Part shown: positions 43,715 to 53,091 of the stretch, one piece after another | Layout: the number at the start of each line of letters is the position of its first letter | Numbering within the stretch: the first letter of the stretch is position 1 | NCBI RefSeq assembly: GCF_019132845.1 | Contig: NZ_JAHSPR010000003.1 | Location: 62,001 to 126,000, forward strand | Reading direction: 5' to 3' | DNA: 64,000 nt | Origin: Advenella alkanexedens | GTDB lineage: Bacteria; Pseudomonadota; Gammaproteobacteria; Burkholderiales; Burkholderiaceae_B | Program-made: the position numbers and the translations under genes | The notes under the pieces: model-generated | What the model was told of the DNA's origin: nothing | Database searches by the model: none | Seen by the model: only the letters and a program-made list of their open reading frames with translations

Positions 43715-46009
43715 ATGAAAAAAATCCTCCTCCTGCTATTTCCGTTTGCCTGCCATGCCAACACAACTTCTGTTGATGCCGTTATCCGTCCAAGCAACAT
43801 CAGCAGCACCGAAACCTACGGCACCAATGAAAAAAACCAGCTTATCCTGCAAGCGTTTTCCAATGGTGACAAAATACAATTTGCCTATGATGAAAAAGGA
43901 AAATTAAACTATATAAACAAACTAAAGAACGGCAGCCAATGGGCTGATACGGTCAAGCTGGAATATAACGACCGAAGCAAGGCAACTTTACAGGATAATA
44001 AGAAAATTCTTGCCTTTAATAGACTCAATGAGGATGTCGTTGCGATAAAATCACTCAGACATTCAATTCCGCTGAACTCAATCATACAAATCAGCTATCA
44101 CGACTATTACCGCATAGTCAAAGACACACAAACCATCGAACATATCCTGCCTGAAGGCGGCATGCTGACCTACCGCCATGACAGCGACAATAAAATCAAA
44201 GAAATCCTTTGGACCCCACGGTATGGCCAAAAAACCCGATCCATTCTGAACACCAGCATCCATGCTCCCGGCTATATCTTTGGCAACCAGCTGGTATTTC
44301 GTGCGCAATCCAAAACACCAGCAAAAACCCAGCTAAGCTTATGGAATGCCTACCGGAAACAACCGGTTTGGACCCAGGAGCTGAACTTTTCCACCGATGG
44401 TACTTTGACTGAAGAACGAACCAGTCTGCCTGCCAGGCAACTGCACAGCACAAGCCGGTATTCATACGATTCACAAAAACGGCTAATAAACGCAACCGTC
44501 AATACACAGCATTATCAGCAAAACACCACCAGCCGCTACCAATATAGCTGGAACCCCGATGGTTCCAATGCCTCTTACACCAAAGACGCAAGCACCGCCA
44601 CACCACAAATATCTCGGGACGCCAGCGGCCTGCCAACAAAGGTCGGCAATAAAAGCATTGAATTCGACAATGACCGAAAACCCGCGAAAATCACCCTGGA
44701 TGAAAATGTTGTGGCTGAATACAGCTATAACTTCCAGGGCCAAAGAGTTATGAAATATCTCGCTGACCGCGCCACCTTTTTCTATTATGAAAACAACCGC
44801 TTAATAGGTGAATGGGGTATTCATGCCCATCACGATGACTCGATTTATGCCAATAACGGTGCCATTAGTCGCCGCTATATTTATGCCGGACAACTGCCCG
44901 TTGCATTTATAGAGTATAGCGGTGGGTATTTTTACGGACATGATGATGCCAGATTATTCCTGAATCCCGGCTCTAACACTTTTGGTGATGACATTCCCGC
45001 CTGGATAAAGCCTTATCTTGTCCGGATGGCCATACCCCTTAACCAGCGTACCGCAAAGCTTTTCTTCATCCATGCCGACCATATCGGACAACCCTTCATG
45101 GTGACAGATGAAAACCGTAATATCCGCTGGCTGGCCCAAAACAGTCCAACAGGAGAAAGCCATGTCCTTCATGCCGACATTGAATTCAACCTGCGCCTGC
45201 CTGGCCAGTATTACGACCAGGAAACCGGCTGGCATTACAACGGAAATCGCTACTACGACCCGGCTGCCGGTCACTATCTTGAGCCTGAAGTGCCAGGCGT
45301 AAAAACTGGCCTTCCGCCTTTTGCTTATGCCAACCATCAGCCACGCAGATTTATTAACCCCTTGGGTTTATTTCCGATTGCTTTTGATGATGCAGGCAAA
45401 AAAGCGTACGAAAGCACCAGCCTTGATCAAATCAAGGCACTTTATACAAAAGGGTCCGATTATTACGCAGAGCCACAAATACTCTTTGACAGAGCTGCCA
45501 AAGCAGCTGCCCTGAATATAATCCAGGCACACAACAACACCGGCGCACCATTTCCGCTTACGACACCCACTGACAACAATAAGCCAATCAACCTACCGCC
45601 ACAGCCTGAAAACCAGAAGCAACAAACGTTTTTAGGCCCGCATGCCGCTATTAGCGGGGCCATTAAAAGTGGATCACGCCAAGCGTCCCCCACATCACAG
45701 CCAGGCATGTACAGCGATTTTTCCACCCTTCCCCTGACGTGGGTAGACTGGCGTAAAGAAAATGCCCCACAAAACTGTGATCCTGTCAGTAACGATGCCG
45801 CTGCCAGAGAGCAAAAGCTGGCCAGTAATCCAGAAAGCAAACACTACTATCATCACCCCGACTTAAGCAAAGCCAGCCGCGAAACAGCAGACCAACTCAT
45901 TGCCCGTATCCCCGCCAATATTCCATGGTTCTCTTTTCCTGGACTGACCATTCCAAACCAAATAAACGATCCATCCAAGACACCCCTTTCTGGCAAAACG
46001 GACCGTTAA
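43715..46009 (+). CDS. RHS-repeat protein with eroded DUF2235-like tip, copy D
   Basis: 764 residues. A short signal peptide (KKILLLLFPFACHA), RHS repeats, and the core block SPTGESHVLHADIEFNLRLP are intact. DPIG is replaced by EVPG and the DPLGL junction reads NPLGL (about 547), so the Asp needed for autoproteolytic release in RHS toxins is lost. The roughly 215-residue tip still aligns at both ends with DUF2235 (FDDAGKKAYEST for FDGTNNDKY; GPHAAISG for GAHSDIGG; YSDFSTLPLTWVDW for YSDLGDIALAWIHW). However, the segment with the GxSxG elbow and LFDNVPQ is missing. It is therefore predicted to be inactive as a hydrolase. Confidence 0.8.
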   Translation: MKKILLLLFPFACHANTTSVDAVIRPSNISSTETYGTNEKNQLILQAFSNGDKIQFAYDEKGKLNYINKLKNGSQWADTVKLEYNDRSKATLQDNKKILAFNRLNEDVVAIKSLRHSIPLNSIIQISYHDYYRIVKDTQTIEHILPEGGMLTYRHDSDNKIKEILWTPRYGQKTRSILNTSIHAPGYIFGNQLVFRAQSKTPAKTQLSLWNAYRKQPVWTQELNFSTDGTLTEERTSLPARQLHSTSRYSYDSQKRLINATVNTQHYQQNTTSRYQYSWNPDGSNASYTKDASTATPQISRDASGLPTKVGNKSIEFDNDRKPAKITLDENVVAEYSYNFQGQRVMKYLADRATFFYYENNRLIGEWGIHAHHDDSIYANNGAISRRYIYAGQLPVAFIEYSGGYFYGHDDARLFLNPGSNTFGDDIPAWIKPYLVRMAIPLNQRTAKLFFIHADHIGQPFMVTDENRNIRWLAQNSPTGESHVLHADIEFNLRLPGQYYDQETGWHYNGNRYYDPAAGHYLEPEVPGVKTGLPPFAYANHQPRRFINPLGLFPIAFDDAGKKAYESTSLDQIKALYTKGSDYYAEPQILFDRAAKAAALNIIQAHNNTGAPFPLTTPTDNNKPINLPPQPENQKQQTFLGPHAAISGAIKSGSRQASPTSQPGMYSDFSTLPLTWVDWRKENAPQNCDPVSNDAAAREQKLASNPESKHYYHHPDLSKASRETADQLIARIPANIPWFSFPGLTIPNQINDPSKTPLSGKTDR

Positions 46010-46163
46010 AAACGGCCAATATGCTATGATTATGGCAATTTCCCAGATTCATTGAACAGGCCGGTTTAATAACATTTGCACCCCATACGCTTCAAGCGTG
46101 ACACATTCACCAAGTTGCGGGGGCAAGCGGCTTTTTTACCACTTTTTTATACAGTCAATTCCT

Positions 46164-47846
46164 ATGCTCCCAGAGCTACAACAACAAATCCAGGCCGCGC
46201 TGGCCACCGCTGTTGAAGGCATTCTGCCCGGCAGCAACCCGGTTATCAAACTGGAACGCCCCAAACAGCCCGAACATGGCGATATTGCCACCAACGTTGC
46301 CATGCAACTGGCCAAGCCCAACAAACGCAATCCGCGTGAACTGGCACAGGAAATCGTCAATGCCCTGTTGGGTAATGAAGACACGAAATCTTTTCTGGCC
46401 GCTGCCGAAATTGCCGGGCCGGGTTTTATCAACCTGCGTCTTACCCAGGCTACCCATCAGGCCGTGGCCAACGTCATTGCGGAACAAGGCAGCGCATATG
46501 GCAATGCCCCCGGCAATGGGGAAAGCGTTATTGTTGAATTTGTTTCCGCCAACCCCACCGGTCCGCTGCACGTCGGGCATGCCCGCCAGGCTGCGCTGGG
46601 TGACTGCATTTGTCGCCTGTATTCCGCCAGTGGCTATAAAGTACACCGCGAGTTCTACTACAATGATGCCGGCAATCAAATCAACAACCTGACCATCAGT
46701 GTGCAGGCCCACGCCAAAGGTATTACCCCCGACTCAGAAGCATACCCTGCCGATGGCTACCGTGGCGATTACATTGCCGATATTGCCCGCGACTTCCTTG
46801 ATAAAAAATCGGTAACAGCCGATGGGCAAACCATTACCGCTTCCGGCGATATCAACAATATGGATGATATCCGTCGCTTTGCCGTGGCCTACCTGCGTCA
46901 TGAACAGGATCTGGACTTGCAGGCATTCAACCTGCAGTTCGACAACTATTATCTGGAAAGCTCTTTGTACAGCGATGGCAAAGTAGCTGAAACGGTACAA
47001 AAGCTGATTGAAAGCGGCTATACCTACGAGCATGAAAACGCGCTGTGGCTGAAAACCACTGAACTGGGTACCGGCGATGACAAGGACCGCGTCATGCGCA
47101 AGTCCGATGGCGGCTATACTTATTTTGTACCCGATGTGGCCTACCATGTCACCAAATGGCAGCGTGGATTCAACCATGCCGTCAATATCCAGGGCAGCGA
47201 TCACCATGGTACGGTAGCCCGCGTGCGAGCCGGCCTGCAGGCCCTGAACATGGGTATCCCCAAAGACTACCCCGCCTATATCCTGCATAAAATGGTCAAA
47301 GTCATGCGTGGCGGTCAGGAAGTCAAGATTTCCAAACGGGCAGGCAGTTACGTCACCATGCGCGACCTGATCGAATGGGTGGGCCAGGACGCTGTGAGAT
47401 TTTTCCTGATCCAGCGCCGTGCCGATACCGAGTTCGTTTTTGACATTGACCTGGCACTGGCCAAGGGCGAAGAAAACCCGGTGTATTACGTACAATACGC
47501 ACATGCACGAATTTGCAAGATTTTACGTGACTCGGCCGATCTGCTGGCGTATCTTAAAGATGCGGATGTTTCTCTGCTGACAGCGCCCAGTGAAATCACC
47601 CTGCTGCGTCGACTGGCCGAGCTGCCCAACGTCATTCAGTTGGCCGCAAAAGAGCTTGCGCCCCACCACATTGCTTTCTGGTTACTGGACTGTGCCGCCG
47701 ATTTCCATTCATGGTATAACGCCGAACGCATTATGGTAGAAGACCAGGCCCTTAAACTGGCTCGTTTGCGCCTGGCCGACAGCACCCGTCAGGTTATTGC
47801 AAACGCCCTTAACCTGCTTGGAGTTAGTGCTCCAGAAAAAATGTAA
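46164..47846 (+). CDS. argS: arginyl-tRNA synthetase
   Basis: 560 residues. [12 protein letters not shown] is the HIGH motif, VKISKRAG the KMSKS-like motif, and the C-terminal DALR anticodon-binding domain ends [23 protein letters not shown]. It charges tRNA-Arg. The start at 46164 ([13 protein letters not shown]) fits the family N-terminus. It is followed by one base and the SPOR gene. Confidence 0.97.
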   Translation: MLPELQQQIQAALATAVEGILPGSNPVIKLERPKQPEHGDIATNVAMQLAKPNKRNPRELAQEIVNALLGNEDTKSFLAAAEIAGPGFINLRLTQATHQAVANVIAEQGSAYGNAPGNGESVIVEFVSANPTGPLHVGHARQAALGDCICRLYSASGYKVHREFYYNDAGNQINNLTISVQAHAKGITPDSEAYPADGYRGDYIADIARDFLDKKSVTADGQTITASGDINNMDDIRRFAVAYLRHEQDLDLQAFNLQFDNYYLESSLYSDGKVAETVQKLIESGYTYEHENALWLKTTELGTGDDKDRVMRKSDGGYTYFVPDVAYHVTKWQRGFNHAVNIQGSDHHGTVARVRAGLQALNMGIPKDYPAYILHKMVKVMRGGQEVKISKRAGSYVTMRDLIEWVGQDAVRFFLIQRRADTEFVFDIDLALAKGEENPVYYVQYAHARICKILRDSADLLAYLKDADVSLLTAPSEITLLRRLAELPNVIQLAAKELAPHHIAFWLLDCAADFHSWYNAERIMVEDQALKLARLRLADSTRQVIANALNLLGVSAPEKM

Positions 47847-47847
47847 T

Positions 47848-48636
47848 ATGGCCAAAAGACGTACTACCCGATCCTCATCCTCAAGGTCCAGAAGCAGCAG
47901 CAACAGCAGCAGCAGTTCGTTCTCGTCAATCCTGACCGGGCTTATTATTGGCCTTACCATTGCCGCGATTGCCGCTTTCATGCTAACCCGCACACCGCTA
48001 CCCTTCAGGGACAATTCGGGCAATACGTCTTCATCGGGCATCAAAATGCCGGGCACCTCATCGTCAACGGTGGGCAGCACATCGCCCGGCAACCAGCCTT
48101 TGCCAGACCCTAACGCCTGGCTCAGCAATGATGGCCGCATCACCAGCACGCAAAACGCCCCCTCGGGCACGGGCAATCTGCCACCTCTTCGTCCGTTAAC
48201 CTCGGCAGATCCCGTGAAAACACCGCCATCGGGCGTGTCACAAGACCAGATTGGCTCATTAATCAATCAGTTGCCGGCAGGCAGCGCACCCGTCAAGGCA
48301 AATACCGAAACCAAAACGGCAGCGCCTGCCAGCCCTGCCATTGAACAAAAACTTGCCCTGACCTCCAAAGGCAAAGACATTCCGCTTAATACCGCCCAAC
48401 CCACCGCTACCGGCAGCCGCTATCTTCAGGTAGGTGCTTTTCGCAATGCCAAAGAGGCCGACTCTATCAGGGCCCGCATGATCCTGATGGGCTACAACGC
48501 GGAAATTACCAAAATTACCGTTAACAATGTGGAAATCAACCGGGTGCGGATTGGCCCATTCAAAAATGATGATGAGCTGAACCGCTCGCGCACCGAATTA
48601 AGCAAAGCAAAAATCAGTTCAACCATTGTTCGCTAA
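47848..48636 (+). CDS. SPOR domain (FtsN-like) cell-division protein
   Basis: 262 residues: a basic/Ser-rich cytoplasmic start (MAKRRTTRSSSSRSRSSS), one membrane segment (ILTGLIIGLTIAAIAAFML), a long Pro/Ser/Thr linker and a C-terminal SPOR domain (RYLQVGAFRNAKEADSIRARM, VEINRVRIGPFKNDDELN). SPOR domains bind denuded peptidoglycan at the septum, and this layout is that of FtsN. ATG is one base after the argS stop (TAATATG), indicating coupling. Confidence 0.92.
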   Translation: MAKRRTTRSSSSRSRSSSNSSSSSFSSILTGLIIGLTIAAIAAFMLTRTPLPFRDNSGNTSSSGIKMPGTSSSTVGSTSPGNQPLPDPNAWLSNDGRITSTQNAPSGTGNLPPLRPLTSADPVKTPPSGVSQDQIGSLINQLPAGSAPVKANTETKTAAPASPAIEQKLALTSKGKDIPLNTAQPTATGSRYLQVGAFRNAKEADSIRARMILMGYNAEITKITVNNVEINRVRIGPFKNDDELNRSRTELSKAKISSTIVR

Positions 48637-48746
48637 ACTATGCGCCAATTATCTGTTGCGTCGCATTTCCATTCTCACACAAGCTGAACTTTTTGTTTTA
48701 TAACTGGTCTTATTACGGTTTTTACTGTATTTTGCGCTACATCCGG

Positions 48747-48774
48747 CTTATTGTTCTTCAGCAAGAACAATAAG
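48747..48774. promoter_or_regulatory. perfect 12-bp stem-loop upstream of dsbA
   Basis: CTTATTGTTCTT CAGC AAGAACAATAAG, about 40 bases before the dsbA start and inside its probable 5' leader. No T-run follows, so it is not an obvious terminator. Confidence 0.6.
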
Positions 48775-48816
48775 TGCAACAAGCCCCTGATCAATACTTT
48801 TTAATGCGAATAAACA

Positions 48817-49452
48817 ATGATGATTAAAACAATTTTCAAACACACGTTTTCCGCCCTGGCCATTATGGGTGCCGCCGCTTTTGTTCCAGCCATGGCCCAA
48901 TCCGGCATTAAATACATCACGCTTGAAACTGCACAGCCTTCCGATACCCCCGATAAAACCGAAGTGCTTGAGTTCTTTTCATACAGCTGCTCGCACTGCG
49001 CTGAAATGGAACCCCTGTTCCAGGACTGGAAAGAGAAACTGCCAGACAACGTAGCGTTCATACCCGTGCCGGTTGCCTTCAACGCCTCCATGCAACCCAT
49101 GCAGCACCTGTATTACTCATTGGTGGCACTGGACAAAACAGACCTGCACCCCAAAGTATTTAATGCCATCCACAAAGAAGGCAAAAAACTGTTCAACCGT
49201 GATGCGATCATTAGTTGGGCTGTCGAACAGGGTATCGATAAAGACGAGTTTATTGCCGCCTACGATTCGTTTGGTGTAGGCGCCAAAGCCAAGCGTGCAA
49301 CAGAACTGTCCGACCTGTATCAGGTACAGGCCACCCCTTCAATTGCCGTTGGCGGCAAATATCTGACTTCACCCGGCATGACCGGCACCTACGCATCCAG
49401 CCTGCTGGAAGCCCAGGCGCTACTCGACCAGGTACTGGCCGGCAACCAATAA
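48817..49452 (+). CDS. dsbA: thiol:disulfide interchange protein DsbA
   Basis: 211 residues with a signal peptide ending PAMAQ, the thioredoxin-fold active site SYSCSHCAEMEP, the helical insertion, and the cis-Pro loop VQATPSIAVGG. It introduces disulfides into periplasmic proteins. The dipeptide between the cysteines is Ser-His rather than the Pro-His of E. coli DsbA. Located after argS and the SPOR gene. Confidence 0.95.
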   Translation: MMIKTIFKHTFSALAIMGAAAFVPAMAQSGIKYITLETAQPSDTPDKTEVLEFFSYSCSHCAEMEPLFQDWKEKLPDNVAFIPVPVAFNASMQPMQHLYYSLVALDKTDLHPKVFNAIHKEGKKLFNRDAIISWAVEQGIDKDEFIAAYDSFGVGAKAKRATELSDLYQVQATPSIAVGGKYLTSPGMTGTYASSLLEAQALLDQVLAGNQ

Positions 49453-49511
49453 GCATGCATCAGTCAGTGCCATGACCCGACAAAAACCGGGCATTACCCT
49501 TGACAGGGCGC

Positions 49512-49544
49512 AAACAGCACACCCAAGAAACGGTGTGCTGTTTT
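49512..49544. terminator. terminator between dsbA and metC
   Basis: ACAGCACACC and GGTGTGCTGT arms with an eight-base loop, A-run on the left and TTTT on the right; serves both convergent genes. Confidence 0.85.
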
Positions 49545-49551
49545 CATTACA

Positions 49552-50748
49552 TCAAACCGCCCTGGCTTTTTGCAAGGCCTGATCCAGGTCATCAACCAGG
49601 TCTATGACGCTTTCCAACCCGATATGCAAGCGGATGATCTGGTTATCTTCCCGACTCCAGTACGCATGGTTTTCCAGTGTCGGACGATCCACCCACTGAA
49701 TCAGGCTTTCAAAGCCACCCCATGAATAACCAATGCTGAACAGTTCCAGCGCATTCACGAAAGTGCGGATCTGGCGATCGGAAAGTGCCAGTTCAATGGA
49801 CAACATACCGTTGGAACCCGTGCAATCACGCTTCCACAAGGCATGGCCGGGGTCTTTTTCAAAAGCAGGATGAAAAATGCGTCGTGTTTCTGGCAGGTCA
49901 TCAAAATAGCGGCATACCTGCAAAGCGTTACGGGCATGCTGGTCCATACGGATGGGCAAGGTGCGCACACCCCGAATCGCCAGCCAGGCATCATCGGCAC
50001 TGACTGAATACCCCATGGCATATTGGTTCAGGTCTATCCGCTCGATAAGCGCCTTGTCTTTGGCCACTACCGCGCCCAGCATTAAATCGGAATGTCCTCC
50101 CACATACTTGGTGCCGGCAATCACGCTGACATCGGCCCCCAGTTCCAGCGGTTGACAGGCATAACCCGAGCCCCAGGTGTTGTCCACAACCAGAATAAGC
50201 CCATGCTGTCTGGCAAATGCAGCCAGGGCAGGAATGTCCAGCATTTCAAATAGCAAGGAACCGGGCGACTCAACATACAGAACCCTGGTATTGGTCTTGA
50301 GCTGCGCCTGCAGGGTATCCGTGGATTGCGCAGACACATAAGTAAATTCAATATTCATGCGGCTTAACACCGTATTGGCCAGATGACGCACCGGCCCATA
50401 CACGCAATCGGCCACCAGCATATGGTCGCCGGCACTTAACAGGGACAGCAGCGACATGGTAATGGCCCCCAGGCCGGACGATGCCAGGAAACAGCGCTTA
50501 CCCCCTTCCAGCTGGCAAAAAATGTCTTCCAGGGCGGCATGCGTTTCCATCCCCATACGACCATAAGTCACCAGCCGCTCGCCCTTGCTTTTACGGCGGT
50601 AAGTGGCCTCAAGGTCTTCAATGGTATTGAACCGGACCGTGCTGGTTCTGATGGAAGGCAGGCCTACCGGCGCAACCGGGGTGGTTTCATCACAGGGCGC
50701 GGTGCCAAGATGCTGTAACTGAGTAAGCAGGGAAAGTTTTTTGTTCAT
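49552..50748 (-). CDS. metC: cystathionine beta-lyase
   Basis: 398 residues of the Cys/Met-metabolism PLP family. RLVTYGRMGMETHAALEDIF, LILVVDNTWGSGYACQPLELGADVSVIAGTKYVGGHSDLMLG (Lys carries PLP) and YSWGGFESLI are the MetC signature. It splits cystathionine to homocysteine, pyruvate and ammonia. ATG 50748 (MNKKLSLL) is preferred to the longer frame, whose extra residues look untranslated. Confidence 0.92.
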   Translation of the reverse strand: MNKKLSLLTQLQHLGTAPCDETTPVAPVGLPSIRTSTVRFNTIEDLEATYRRKSKGERLVTYGRMGMETHAALEDIFCQLEGGKRCFLASSGLGAITMSLLSLLSAGDHMLVADCVYGPVRHLANTVLSRMNIEFTYVSAQSTDTLQAQLKTNTRVLYVESPGSLLFEMLDIPALAAFARQHGLILVVDNTWGSGYACQPLELGADVSVIAGTKYVGGHSDLMLGAVVAKDKALIERIDLNQYAMGYSVSADDAWLAIRGVRTLPIRMDQHARNALQVCRYFDDLPETRRIFHPAFEKDPGHALWKRDCTGSNGMLSIELALSDRQIRTFVNALELFSIGYSWGGFESLIQWVDRPTLENHAYWSREDNQIIRLHIGLESVIDLVDDLDQALQKARAV

Positions 50749-50844
50749 GGAAAGATTCTTTATTTTGGGTGAAATATTACCCCCCATTATAGGGGCTGTC
50801 CCGTTAAAATATGCCATTTAGTTTAACCGGCCCTACCCGATTTT

Positions 50845-51483
50845 ATGACACCCGAAACCCTCTTTGTATACTTTGGCCTGTGTGTCCTGTTGGCTATTTC
50901 CCCTGGCCCCGACAATATTTTTGTCCTGCTGCAAAGCGCCCTGCACGGTTACCGCACCGGATTCCTGATTGTATTGGGCTTGTGTACCGGCCTGCTGTTT
51001 CATACCTTTATTGTGACAGTGGGCATTGCCGGGTTAATTGCCGCCTCAGACACGGCATTTACCATCCTCAAACTGCTGGGTGCCGCATATTTATTGTATT
51101 TGGCCTGGGGTGCCCTCAAGGCGGGACCGGTAGGGGCAGTGTCTTCCACTGAAGATCCCCCTGGCGCACCTGCCCTAAGTGGCCGCCAGTTTTACCGACG
51201 CGGCATTTTAATGAGTATGAGTAACCCCAAGGTCAGTCTGTTCTTTCTGGCCTTCCTGCCCCAGTTCACCAATCCTGCGATTGGCTCGGTAAAATTTCAA
51301 CTGATTTTACTGAGCTTAATTTTCATCTTGTCCGCATTCCTGGTGTTCTGCAGTATCGTGATATTTTCAGGTTATTTTGGCCAGCTCCTGAAAAGATCGG
51401 CCCGGGCACAGATCGTATTGAACCGTTTTACCGCGCTGGTCTTTGCAGGGCTGGCCCTCAGGCTGGCATTCAGTACTAAATAA
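50845..51483 (+). CDS. LysE family exporter
   Basis: 212 residues with six hydrophobic segments. LLAISPGPDNIFVLLQSALHG at the N-terminus and GILMSMSNPKVSLFFLAFLPQF in the middle match LysE/RhtB exporters. It is not the same as the exporter at 1785; the substrate is unknown. The 3' end overlaps the convergent hydrolase gene by eight bases. Confidence 0.88.
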   Translation: MTPETLFVYFGLCVLLAISPGPDNIFVLLQSALHGYRTGFLIVLGLCTGLLFHTFIVTVGIAGLIAASDTAFTILKLLGAAYLLYLAWGALKAGPVGAVSSTEDPPGAPALSGRQFYRRGILMSMSNPKVSLFFLAFLPQFTNPAIGSVKFQLILLSLIFILSAFLVFCSIVIFSGYFGQLLKRSARAQIVLNRFTALVFAGLALRLAFSTK

Positions 51484-52537
51484 CGACAAACCGTACAACA
51501 CCATCGCTACCGGTTTCCCGCTTTAGCTTGCCGTCAAAATACAAGGCGTGCAAATGTGCCAGCGCCTCGCCCATGGCAAAGGTTAGCTGGTGCAAATCCA
51601 GCTCACGCCTGAACATATGCGGCACCACATCCTTGGTACTCATGGGCTGCTGGCATAATTCCAGCACTTCGGCCAGACGCTCGGCATGATGCTCGTGCTG
51701 CTGGCGAATCCGCTCATGCAGGCCCTTGAACGGGCGACCATGCGAAGGCAACACCAGGGTATCTTCATCAAGCGCCAGATACTTATCCAATGATTTCAAA
51801 TACAAAGGCAGGGGATTGCCATCGGGCTCATGATCAAACACACTCACATTGGTTGAAATGCGTGGCAAGACCATATCGCCCGAAATCAGAACCTTCAGCA
51901 CAGGACTGTACAAAGCCATATGCTCGGGTGCATGCCCATAACCTGAAATGAGTTGCCAGTCGTTGTTGCCAATCCGCAGGGTATCGCCATCCATCAGGCG
52001 GCAAAAACGGTTGGGAGGGGTACAAACCAGGCCTGGGTAATAGGTGGCCCGGGCACGGATTTTTTCCTGGGAATCGGGGTCTGTCAGGCCATGGCGTGAA
52101 AAATGCCGTACCGCCACATCGCCCCCCGTTCCCGCGCCACCCACCGGTTGCGATGACCACATGCGTGAAACGTAATAATCGGTCATGCTCATATACAGAG
52201 GCACATCAAACTTCTCGCACAACCAGCCCGCCAGGCCAACGTGGTCGGGATGCATATGGGTGACCACCACCCTCAGCACGGGCAGGCCATCCAGTTCATT
52301 CCTGAATACCTCTTCCCACAAATCCTTGACCGGGTCTTTGGCAATGCCGCAATCCACAATCGTCCAGCCCTTTTGCCCGTTGACTTCATCGGCCAGCAAC
52401 CATAAATTGATATGGTCCAGCGCAAACGGCAAAGGCATGCGTATCCATTTGACTCCCGGTGCCACCTCGATTGCAAACCCCGGCTCTGGCTGTGTGTTAC
52501 CCAAGGGGTAAATCAGCTTTGCTTCGTTCACATTCAT
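51476..52537 (-). CDS. MBL-fold metallo-hydrolase
   Basis: 353 residues. VTHMHPDHVGLAGWLC is the HxHxDH metal site, and GYGHAPEHMALYSP, SGDMVLPRI and LPSHGRPFKGLHERI complete a glyoxalase-II-like beta-lactamase fold. A C-terminal helical domain follows (VPHMFRRELDLHQLTFAMGEALAHL). AGGAG stands before the ATG. It is divergent from the LiuR-type regulator, with the regulator's operator between them, so it may belong to the same regulon, possibly as a thioesterase-like enzyme (inference). Confidence 0.85.
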   Translation of the reverse strand: MNVNEAKLIYPLGNTQPEPGFAIEVAPGVKWIRMPLPFALDHINLWLLADEVNGQKGWTIVDCGIAKDPVKDLWEEVFRNELDGLPVLRVVVTHMHPDHVGLAGWLCEKFDVPLYMSMTDYYVSRMWSSQPVGGAGTGGDVAVRHFSRHGLTDPDSQEKIRARATYYPGLVCTPPNRFCRLMDGDTLRIGNNDWQLISGYGHAPEHMALYSPVLKVLISGDMVLPRISTNVSVFDHEPDGNPLPLYLKSLDKYLALDEDTLVLPSHGRPFKGLHERIRQQHEHHAERLAEVLELCQQPMSTKDVVPHMFRRELDLHQLTFAMGEALAHLHALYFDGKLKRETGSDGVVRFVVI

Positions 52538-52580
52538 TATTTCTCCTTATTGACTTTTATATTTAATTCATGGATCATAC

Positions 52581-52602
52581 TTTACGTTTACGTAAACTGT
52601 AA
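52581..52602. promoter_or_regulatory. LiuR-type operator between hydrolase and regulator
   Basis: TTTACGTTTACGTAAACTGTAA contains the perfect palindrome GTTTACGTAAAC (52586-52597). The same core recurs before ivd at 53007-53023, which supports autoregulation. Confidence 0.65.
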
Positions 52603-52617
52603 GTATTAGAATCAATT

Positions 52618-53010
52618 ATGACACAAAGAACATGGTCCATATCGGAATTGGCGCAGGAATTCAATATAACGCCGCGCACTTTACGATTTTATGAAGACCA
52701 CGGTATTATCAACCCCAGGCGCGAAGGCCAAAAACGCATTTATACGCAAAAAGACAAAACGCGCCTGAAGCTGGCCCTGCGTGGCAAGCGGCTGGGTTTC
52801 CAGCTGGCCGACATCAGCAGCCTGATTGACATGTATGATGGCCCCGGCAGCACCGCCCCCCAGCTCAAACAATACATTGCCATGCTTAACCGGCACAAAG
52901 AGCAGCTTGAAAGCCAAAAACGCGATCTTGAAGCCATCCTGCAGGAAATCCACAACCAGGAGGAACACTGCATTGGGTTGCTAAAAAAACACGAGCAAAA
53001 CCAATCTTGA
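52618..53010 (+). CDS. liuR: MerR family regulator of leucine/isovalerate catabolism (LiuR-like)
   Basis: 130 residues. MerR winged helix WSISELAQEFNITPRTLRFYEDHGIINPRR and a coiled-coil dimer helix; the C-terminus has one Cys but no metal cluster, as in LiuR. It lies before ivd and the carboxylase genes and probably represses them until isovaleryl-CoA type inducers appear. Its stop codon lies inside the second operator. Confidence 0.88.
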   Translation: MTQRTWSISELAQEFNITPRTLRFYEDHGIINPRREGQKRIYTQKDKTRLKLALRGKRLGFQLADISSLIDMYDGPGSTAPQLKQYIAMLNRHKEQLESQKRDLEAILQEIHNQEEHCIGLLKKHEQNQS

Positions 53011-53023
53011 CGTTAACGTAAAC
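53007..53023. promoter_or_regulatory. LiuR-type operator before ivd
   Basis: TTGACGTTAACGTAAAC with perfect core ACGTTAACGT. It overlaps the last bases of the regulator gene and lies about 70 bases before ivd. Confidence 0.7.
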
Positions 53024-53091
53024 GGAATATCTTATTTCTGTTATATTTCATAGATATAATGTAAAGAAAAAACTCACAGGAGACAAACATC

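Noticed and set aside
33148-46009. Type VI secretion cluster
   Set aside because: No VgrG, PAAR, Hcp or sheath genes present, and the RHS proteins carry Sec signals.
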